10,294 bases of DNA. Origin: Methanobacteriota archaeon (GTDB lineage: Archaea > Halobacteriota > Methanosarcinia > Methanosarcinales > Methanosarcinaceae). The translations under genes were made by a program, and so were the position numbers. Positions within the stretch are counted from its first letter, which is position 1, and every line of letters begins with the position of its first letter. Of this stretch, positions 1 through 5,039 are shown in pieces. The notes under the pieces were generated by a model. That model was not told the DNA's origin. It saw only the letters and a list, made by a program, of their open reading frames with translations, and ran no database searches. The stretch is from contig JAUPKV010000596.1 in NCBI GenBank assembly GCA_030837265.1, forward strand, positions 1-10,294, given 5' to 3'.

Positions 1-109
1 AAAACAGAGTGCTTTTTGTGGTTTAAGAGTAGTTTACCGAAAGGTATGTAAAATCATATTTATTAAGAAGTTATTGTCAGAAAATTCGATATACTGCAAA
101 AACCCAAAG

Positions 110-141
110 AATAGCTACATTTATGATAAAATATAGCTATT
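110..141 (-). terminator. Possible hairpin terminator after the DUF488 gene
   Basis: Perfect 8-base inverted repeat AATAGCTA (110-117) / TAGCTATT (134-141) with a 16-base AT-rich loop, about 30 bases past the stop codon of the minus-strand DUF488 gene. Read on the minus strand it is followed by a short T run at about 100-104. The position fits transcript termination. The stem is AT-rich and therefore weak. Nothing else is recognisable in positions 1-170. Confidence 0.3.
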
Positions 142-170
142 TATTTGATTTTTAACTAATGGATTCATTT

Positions 171-572
171 TTACCGTATGATCTTGATTTCAAAACCATT
201 CTCTATTGCAGCATTACTCATCAAATCCAACAATAAAAAGCGATGACAACGTTCTCCATATTCAGGACCTTCGTGACTCACAAGAAAAATATCCTTTGAT
301 TGTGCCCTTTTGGCTGTTCGAAGGATTGCCACGCTGGGGACATGCGGTTTCATTTCCTCCAAGAAGCGAAGTGTGAATTGCTCCCAGTCATCTGTTGTCC
401 GTTGACTATTATTATAGTTGGCAATTAGTTTCTTGCTTGGGACTAAAGTATACTCGCGGTAACTGTATTTACATAATGCTTTGTCACGCATAACAGCAAC
501 GAATTCCGCCTCTGGGTATAACTGTCTCATATTTTCGACATTTGATGAATAAGTTTGGGATAGCATTTTCAT
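171..572 (-). CDS. DUF488 family protein
   Basis: Protein of 133 residues assigned to the DUF488 family, whose biochemical role is not established. The C-terminal half carries the family's signature layout: a hydrophobic strand (IFLVSHE, residues 95-101), a short acidic loop, and Cys-His-Arg at 109-111 at the start of a helix. The conserved CHR triplet suggests a catalytic or metal-related site, but that is inference. Upstream is the usual pattern of an aromatic/Pro-Ser segment (LVPSKKLI, 43-50) and a Trp-containing helix (63-75). It starts at ATG 572, and a second Met lies at residue 3. The ribosome binding site is weak (AAAGAG). A TATA-like element lies about 60 bases upstream. It is on the same strand as the helicase upstream but 148 bases away, so co-transcription is not assured. 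I am confident of the family, not of the function. Confidence 0.8.
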   Translation of the reverse strand: MKMLSQTYSSNVENMRQLYPEAEFVAVMRDKALCKYSYREYTLVPSKKLIANYNNSQRTTDDWEQFTLRFLEEMKPHVPSVAILRTAKRAQSKDIFLVSHEGPEYGERCHRFLLLDLMSNAAIENGFEIKIIR

Positions 573-624
573 ATCTCTTTATCGTTTTCAATACCTTTTT
601 TATAATACCTTAAATGTTTGCTCC

Positions 625-637
625 GTATATTTATAAT
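625..637 (-). promoter_or_regulatory. TATA-like element upstream of DUF488 gene
   Basis: Reads TTATAAATA on the minus strand, 55-65 bases before the DUF488 start codon. A start site 25 bases downstream would give a leader of about 30 bases. The element is nearly symmetric, so it could also act on the plus strand for the small frame at 652-735. Confidence 0.35.
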
Positions 638-651
638 CAAGAGGTTAAATA

Positions 652-735
652 ATGCAACTATTCAATAGGTACAAAGCGGTTTTTATTGCAACAATTACGG
701 GTGTGATTATGCTTGGAAAATTAACTCCTTCCTGA
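652..735 (+). CDS. Possible 27-residue small membrane peptide
   Basis: A plus-strand frame of 27 codons with a GAGGT ribosome binding site at 641-645, six bases before ATG 652, and a TATA-like element at 625-637. The product has a basic N-terminus (residues 1-8, ending R-Y-K) and one hydrophobic stretch (roughly 9-22), as in a single-pass small membrane peptide. It runs convergently into the helicase gene and overlaps its last 15 bases. Against it: the frame is very short, and the TATA spacing would place the transcript start near the ATG itself, which conflicts with use of the ribosome binding site. I treat it as a candidate only. Confidence 0.2.
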   Translation: MQLFNRYKAVFIATITGVIMLGKLTPS

Positions 736-2037
736 CACTTCTTTGCCTTCTTTAGCAATAATTATCTTTAATAAAGCAGCAGCTACATCTAAAGAAGTGT
801 AATCTTCCTGAATGAGTTTTTCAACTAAATTGCTGTATTCTCCCAGATGCCCCGTATCAACAACATCTTTAACATTCTCTAAAATCAGGTTTGTTCTTAC
901 TTCTTCAACATCACTGACAGAAGGAATTCTTTTAGCAACAATTTTAGTCTTTGTGAACTTCTGGATCTCTTTTATTCGATATACTTCCTTTCCGATTACA
1001 AAGGTGAACGCAAGTCCTGCTTTTCCTGCCCTGGCCGTTCTTCCGATTCTGTGCACGTAATACTCATCATCCGTAGGAATGTCATAATTAAAAACAGCCT
1101 CAATATCTCCTACATCAATCCCTCTGGCTGCTACGTCAGTTGCTACTAAAACTTCAATCTCTTTCTTTCTGAATTTGGACATTACAGCATCTCTTTGCTT
1201 CTGCTGCATATCCCCATGAAGGCCATCAGCGATATATCCTCTTGTTATTAGTTCCTCAACCAATTCATCTACACGTTTTTTGGTATTACAAAATACAAGC
1301 GATAATTTCAACTCATAATAATCGATTAAACGGACAAGAGCCTCGGGTTTTACCTGTTGCTTGACCTCGAAATAAAATTGTTCGACATTGGGAACAGTCA
1401 TTTCCTTATGTACCAGTTCTATGAATTGAGGGTTTCTCTGGTATTTTTTCGTCAAATCCAGGATTTCTTTAGGCATTGTTGCAGAGAAGAAAATCGTTTG
1501 TCTTTGCTCCGGAATCTTCTTCATAATAGTCTCGATGTCTTCTCTAAATCCCATATCCAGCATTTCATCTGCTTCATCCAGTATGATTATTTTCACGCCC
1601 CCCATTTTCAATGTGCGGCGGTCCAGATGATCCATAACTCGCCCAGGCGTGCCGGTAATTACTTGTACGCCTTTCTTTAAGGCTCTAATCTGGTGGTCTA
1701 TGGGCTGCCCGCCGTAAATGGGTAAGATATCAATGCCCTTTTTATATTTTGAAATTTTTTTGAGTTCTCCTGCTACTTGAATTGCCAGTTCTCTTGTTGG
1801 ACATAAAATCACAGCCTGCAACCCCTTATTTTTTGGGTCCATCCTTTCTAAAACAATAGTCCCAAAGGCTACAGTCTTCCCAGTTCCTGTAGGAGCCTGC
1901 CCGATAACATCTCTGCCTTCCAGCATATAAGGAATAGATTGAGCCTGAATCGTGGTAGTCTCTTCAAAACCCATATCCTCCATTGCCATCTGTATATCCT
2001 TCGATAAATTTAAATCCGTAAATTTAGAACCTGCCAT
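721..2037 (-). CDS. DEAD-box ATP-dependent RNA helicase
   Basis: RNA helicase of 438 residues that unwinds or remodels short RNA duplexes using ATP, acting in the cytoplasm in ribosome assembly, RNA decay or cold adaptation. All core motifs are intact: Q motif with Gln31, motif I APTGTGKT (48-55), Ia PTREL (80-84), GG (109-110), Ib TPGR (130-133), II DEAD (154-157), III SAT (185-187), motif IV near 246-251, V ATDVAARGID (299-308) and VI HRIGRTAR (329-336). The roughly 90-residue tail resembles the dimerisation region of CshA-type bacterial helicases and ends in an Ala/Leu-rich helix; no separate RNA-binding domain is visible. I chose ATG 2037 because homologues typically begin at MAGSKF-like sequence and GGGGAT precedes it. 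An in-frame TTG at 2085 would add 16 unconserved-looking residues. A cold-induced archaeal deaD is known from Methanococcoides; whether this gene is cold-regulated cannot be read here. Confidence 0.95.
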   Translation of the reverse strand: MAGSKFTDLNLSKDIQMAMEDMGFEETTTIQAQSIPYMLEGRDVIGQAPTGTGKTVAFGTIVLERMDPKNKGLQAVILCPTRELAIQVAGELKKISKYKKGIDILPIYGGQPIDHQIRALKKGVQVITGTPGRVMDHLDRRTLKMGGVKIIILDEADEMLDMGFREDIETIMKKIPEQRQTIFFSATMPKEILDLTKKYQRNPQFIELVHKEMTVPNVEQFYFEVKQQVKPEALVRLIDYYELKLSLVFCNTKKRVDELVEELITRGYIADGLHGDMQQKQRDAVMSKFRKKEIEVLVATDVAARGIDVGDIEAVFNYDIPTDDEYYVHRIGRTARAGKAGLAFTFVIGKEVYRIKEIQKFTKTKIVAKRIPSVSDVEEVRTNLILENVKDVVDTGHLGEYSNLVEKLIQEDYTSLDVAAALLKIIIAKEGKEVSGRS

Positions 2038-2087
2038 ATGTAATCCCCGTTCCCTTAACAGAGTATGTGAATATGCTCCAGTCAATA

Positions 2088-2122
2088 GTATAATTAAGAT
2101 GTAATATCATAAACGATATAAC
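2088..2122 (-). promoter_or_regulatory. Candidate promoter of the helicase gene
   Basis: Two minus-strand TATA-like elements lie here: GTTATATCG (2114-2122) and an AATTATAC element (about 2089-2097). They would give leaders of roughly 55 or 30 bases before ATG 2037. The remaining 150 bases up to the next gene are AT-rich without a clear motif. Which element is used cannot be decided by eye. Confidence 0.3.
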
Positions 2123-2223
2123 AATGTGTAAGGTACAGATTTCCTGAATTTCGATACTTTTCAAAAAATCCTGGATATTACCTTCCTTTTTTGAGATTGC
2201 GATGTATAACGAATGTTAGGTGA

Positions 2224-2243
2224 AAATATCTTAATATATTTAT
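2224..2243 (+). promoter_or_regulatory. Candidate TATA region of the 56-codon gene
   Basis: An A/T block including TTAATATATTTAT (2231-2243) lies upstream of the small gene. Its centre is only about 38 bases from the ATG, so a start 25 bases downstream would fall on the ribosome binding site. The left part of the block (2224-2231) would fit better. Assignment is tentative. Confidence 0.3.
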
Positions 2244-2273
2244 CCTGACATATATTAGGTTGGAGGTAAATAA

Positions 2274-2444
2274 ATGATTTTTGCAAAAGGATATACTTTT
2301 ACAAAAGTGAGGACTTCACATGGACCTGATATGTACGTCTCAAGGTTCGGAAAACTTGTAAAAGTTGTGCCATGTAGCTCAAAAGTAGATCTCTCTGAAG
2401 CATATACTAGCAACTTGATCCGTCAGATCGAGTCCAAAAATTAA
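2274..2444 (+). CDS. Small protein of unknown function, 56 residues
   Basis: A 56-codon gene from ATG 2274 to TAA 2444. A textbook archaeal ribosome binding site, GGAGGT at 2262-2267, sits six bases before the start and is the best in the window, which is the main reason to believe it is translated. The product is basic and soluble-looking, with alternating strand-like segments (YTFTKVRT, MYVSRFGKLVKVV, residues 7-32), a single Cys (34) in a PCSS turn, and a C-terminal helix (about 39-55) rich in Ser, Glu and Lys. There is no signal peptide or membrane segment. The layout of a small beta sheet followed by a helix could suit nucleic-acid or protein binding, but I recognise no family. It stands alone between the divergent helicase gene and the HyuA-like genes, with T-rich sequence after it. 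Confidence 0.7.
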   Translation: MIFAKGYTFTKVRTSHGPDMYVSRFGKLVKVVPCSSKVDLSEAYTSNLIRQIESKN

Positions 2445-2446
2445 AA

Positions 2447-2471
2447 ATTAATATTTTTATACCTTTTCTTC
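2447..2471 (+). terminator. T-rich terminator after the 56-codon gene
   Basis: Immediately after the stop codon comes a U-rich tract on the plus strand: a five-T run at 2453-2457, then TTTTCTTCT. Archaeal RNA polymerase commonly terminates at oligo-T tracts without a hairpin. Confidence 0.4.
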
Positions 2472-2673
2472 TCGACATATGAATTCTGGCTTACGATACA
2501 TAGATTTTGTGGTAAAACGAACCTGAAATTCTTCGAATAACAGGCTTAACCAAATTCAACCAAATGAAGGTACTATTCACCTTAACCTTTTTTATTATTG
2601 TTTTTCTTAACACAGATTGTTCAGGCAGTGGATTTTAACAAGAGAAAAATACAATTACATTGACAATAAAAGA

Positions 2674-2683
2674 ATATAAAATA
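2674..2683 (+). promoter_or_regulatory. TATA box candidate for the first HyuA-like gene
   Basis: ATATAAAATA in an A-rich context. A start site about 25 bases downstream gives a leader of roughly 55 bases, which contains the GAGGT ribosome binding site at 2745-2749, nine bases before ATG 2759. Confidence 0.4.
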
Positions 2684-2758
2684 AAAAGATAATAATGAGA
2701 AAAACAATCTTAAGAATCTGATTAAAGTACATCCGGTTCGAAAAGAGGTAAGTCGAAT

Positions 2759-4798
2759 ATGCATTTTAGTCTCGGAATCGATGCTGGAGGCACTTATACC
2801 GATGCCGTGATCATTAGCGATTCTAATGGAGAAGTAGTTGAATCAAGTAAAGCTCTGACAACATATCCCGATCCGCTTATCGGAATGAAGAATGCTATTG
2901 ATAAACTTAATCCAGTACACCTTAAGGACATTAAACTTGTATCACTATCTACTACTCTGTCTACTAACACCATTCTGGAAAGTACCGGTTTTCCTGTTGG
3001 ACTGATCATGATAGGGGACTATTTAATTCCTGCTAACCCACCAACGGATTATTGGATAGCGGTCTCAGGGGGACATGATAGCGACGGCAAAGAACTTAAG
3101 ACTCTTGATCTTGCTTCCGTAAAAGAATTCGCATCGAGAGTAAAAGATAAAGTTTCCTCTTTTGCAGTCTCATCGTATTTTAGCAATCGTAACTCGGACC
3201 ATGAGCTTGCTGTCAAGAGAACCGTGAAGGAACTGACAGGGCACCCTGTAGTATGCGGACATGAGCTGTCTCAGGACCTTGGTGCTTATGAAAGGGCGGT
3301 GACTGCATTTCTTAATGCCCAGTTAATTCCTATTACTCACAGATTTATCCAGTCAATAGTAGAAGAGTTCAAAGCCAGAGGTATCAATGCAAACCTTTTG
3401 ATGATGAAATGTGACGGATCCGTAGTTGGCATTGAAGAAGCCCTGGAAAAACCTATAGAGACAATTTTTTCAGGGCCTGCTGCAAGCCTTGTTGGAGCCT
3501 CTCACCTGAGCAGGCTCGATACCTTTGTTATGATAGACGTTGGAGGCACAAGTACTGACGTTGCCATGATGCAAAATGGTATTCCGCAGATCAGTAGCTC
3601 GGGTGCCGTTGTAGGAGGCTGGCAGACTCGAGTTAGAGCTATCCGTATGGAGACATCGGCAACCGGAGGAGATAGTCATGTCTGGGTAAAGGGGGAAAGT
3701 ATCTACATTGGTCCACGCCGGGTTATCCCACTTAGCAGGGCTTCCCTGATATATCCGGGCTTTAAGGAAAAATTGCGGCGGAATAAAGTCTCAAAAGGAT
3801 ATCTCTGTGAAAACATTCAGATAACAAAGTTTTTTATCAGGACAGGTTTCGAGCCCATAGAATTGAAAGCAGGAGAGCGGGAAATCTACAGCTATATCGA
3901 AGACCAGCCGGTTTCATTCGGGGACCTATTGATAGCACTGAAAAAACGTCCTTCTCCTTCCATATTGGACTCCCTGATTCAAAAGAGACTGATTCAGGCA
4001 ATTGGTTTTACGCCAACTGACGCTCTTCATGTACTTGGGGAATATTTGGAGTGGGATGTAGAAGCAGCGCGGATAGGAGCTTTCATGCTCGGAAGAGCCT
4101 TCAGACAGAGTCCCGAAGCTTTCAGCGAAGATGTAAAACACAGGGTTTCGCGTAATATTGCTGAGGATCTGATGGCATACCTTATCGAAGGAATGCCGAG
4201 AGATGAGATTGACAGGGTTCTTCCGGGGAAAAACTTCACTCACTTCTCTATTGGAATTCCTGTAGTGCTTCTGGGAGGACCTGTAAAGGCATATGTTGAA
4301 AACCTGGGGAAACTGGTTAACGCTGATTTCAGAGTTCCCGAATATGCAGACGTAGGAAACGCTGTAGGTGCTCTTGTAGGAAAAGGGATCAAAAGAGTAG
4401 AAATTCTCATAAAAACAAGGGTTATCTCTGTGTCAGATGAAAACGAACTTAAAAATGAAGACTATAAAAGGAAAGAAAAAGAAAAAGGTGAATCAGGGAC
4501 TCATGACAGCTGCACCGTAGAAGAGGTTCTACATTTTGAAAACAAAAGAGAGTTTATTGTTTTTTCTCCCACCGAAAGGAAGAGATTTGATATATACGAG
4601 GAAGCTCTCGAATACGCAGAAAAGATTGGAAGGCAGCTTGTTATGGACTACATGATCAACGCAGGGCTTGGAAAAGAAGACATAAGAATAGATATAAGTA
4701 GAAATCACCTATCACCAAGAGGATGGATGGATGCACCTCTGGAAACAACACTTATTTTAGTAGGAATAGGAACCCCGAAAAACAAAGGTCTGGTTTGA
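2759..4798 (+). CDS. Hydantoinase/oxoprolinase A family protein (HyuA-like ASKHA ATPase), copy 1
   Basis: Protein of 679 residues with the fold of the ATP-dependent half of hydantoinases and oxoprolinases. Phosphate-1 motif GIDAGGTYTDAVI lies at 6-18, the GAYERAVTAFLNAQLIP element at 175-191, the ETIFSGPAAS loop at 234-243, phosphate-2 motif IDVGGTSTDV at 259-268, GGDSHVW at 303-309, and the C-terminal nucleotide-binding part with LLGGP (504-508) and DVGNAVGAL (531-539). Family enzymes use ATP to activate a cyclic amide or related bond, usually together with a HyuB subunit, and no HyuB is present here. Residues about 373-430 look like a winged helix and include TPTDALHVLG (418-427). Residues about 555-592 are a charged linker absent from copy 2. 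The start aligns exactly with copy 2 and has a GAGGT site. Cytoplasmic; the substrate is unknown. Confidence 0.88.
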   Translation: MHFSLGIDAGGTYTDAVIISDSNGEVVESSKALTTYPDPLIGMKNAIDKLNPVHLKDIKLVSLSTTLSTNTILESTGFPVGLIMIGDYLIPANPPTDYWIAVSGGHDSDGKELKTLDLASVKEFASRVKDKVSSFAVSSYFSNRNSDHELAVKRTVKELTGHPVVCGHELSQDLGAYERAVTAFLNAQLIPITHRFIQSIVEEFKARGINANLLMMKCDGSVVGIEEALEKPIETIFSGPAASLVGASHLSRLDTFVMIDVGGTSTDVAMMQNGIPQISSSGAVVGGWQTRVRAIRMETSATGGDSHVWVKGESIYIGPRRVIPLSRASLIYPGFKEKLRRNKVSKGYLCENIQITKFFIRTGFEPIELKAGEREIYSYIEDQPVSFGDLLIALKKRPSPSILDSLIQKRLIQAIGFTPTDALHVLGEYLEWDVEAARIGAFMLGRAFRQSPEAFSEDVKHRVSRNIAEDLMAYLIEGMPRDEIDRVLPGKNFTHFSIGIPVVLLGGPVKAYVENLGKLVNADFRVPEYADVGNAVGALVGKGIKRVEILIKTRVISVSDENELKNEDYKRKEKEKGESGTHDSCTVEEVLHFENKREFIVFSPTERKRFDIYEEALEYAEKIGRQLVMDYMINAGLGKEDIRIDISRNHLSPRGWMDAPLETTLILVGIGTPKNKGLV

Positions 4799-4821
4799 AG
4801 AGTAAGAAGAATTATATTACT

Positions 4822-4911
4822 CGATAAAAATATATACCTGAATAAAAATATATAAGTGAATAGAAATATATAATTGAATAGAAATATATAATTGAATAGA
4901 AATACGTAACT
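4822..4911. repeat. Five 18-bp tandem repeats with TATA-like cores
   Basis: Five head-to-tail units at 4822-4839, 4840-4857, 4858-4875, 4876-4893 and 4894-4911, with consensus GAATARAAATATATAANT. Units 3 and 4 are identical, and unit 5 carries CG in place of the central TA step. A sixth, decayed unit may precede them (4804-4821). Each contains an AAATATATAA-like core. They lie between the two HyuA-like genes, about 130-220 bases upstream of the second. They are contiguous without spacers, so they are not a CRISPR array. Confidence 0.9.
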
Positions 4912-4945
4912 TGAGGTACAATTTTATGAATTCGAGTAAATCGTG

Positions 4946-5007
4946 AGTTCATATATATCTCATAAGTTCAGATAAGAGGACTGTATACAGCTAAAATGAT
5001 ATGAACT
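4946..5007 (+). promoter_or_regulatory. Promoter and candidate operator of the second HyuA-like gene
   Basis: A TATA box, CATATATATC (4950-4959), lies about 25-30 bases before a perfect 10-bp palindrome CTGTATACAG (4981-4990), so the palindrome would sit at or just after the transcription start. A 9-bp perfect inverted repeat, AGTTCATAT (4946-4954) / ATATGAACT (4999-5007), flanks both. This layout suits a dimeric regulator that blocks or promotes polymerase recruitment. An adjacent Msr-type regulator is the obvious candidate, but binding is inference. Confidence 0.5.
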
Positions 5008-5039
5008 TCATAGCAAGAGAAAAATGGGGCTGTTTTTAA

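Larger units (their letters stand above)
2445..2758. other. 314-base intergenic region before the first HyuA-like gene
   Basis: Holds the T-rich tract at 2447-2471, a 24-codon frame at 2564-2638 encoding a hydrophobic peptide (see findings), a direct repeat of CTTAACC (2545-2551 and 2581-2587), a TATA-like box at 2674-2683 and the ribosome binding site of the next gene. I see no RNA gene and no convincing operator. Confidence 0.5.

Noticed and set aside
1357..1680. Antisense open frame of 107 codons inside the helicase gene
   Set aside because: It is opposite helicase motifs Ib to III and is explained by codon use of the real gene.
2038..2085. Extending the helicase to an in-frame TTG at 2085
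   Set aside because: It would add 16 residues before MAGSKF with no clear ribosome binding site. The ATG at 2037 has a GGGGAT site and fits the usual start of the family.
3926..4243. Antisense open frame of 105 codons inside the first HyuA-like gene
   Set aside because: It lies wholly opposite an intact, conserved ATPase domain and has no promoter or ribosome binding site of its own.
4799..4857. Read-through of the TGA stop of the first HyuA-like gene into the 18-bp repeats
   Set aside because: The frame would extend only about 18 codons before a TAA, and the paralogue ends at the equivalent place without such an extension.
4822..4911. CRISPR array
   Set aside because: The units are directly adjacent 18-mers with no unique spacers and no cas genes nearby; this is a plain tandem repeat.
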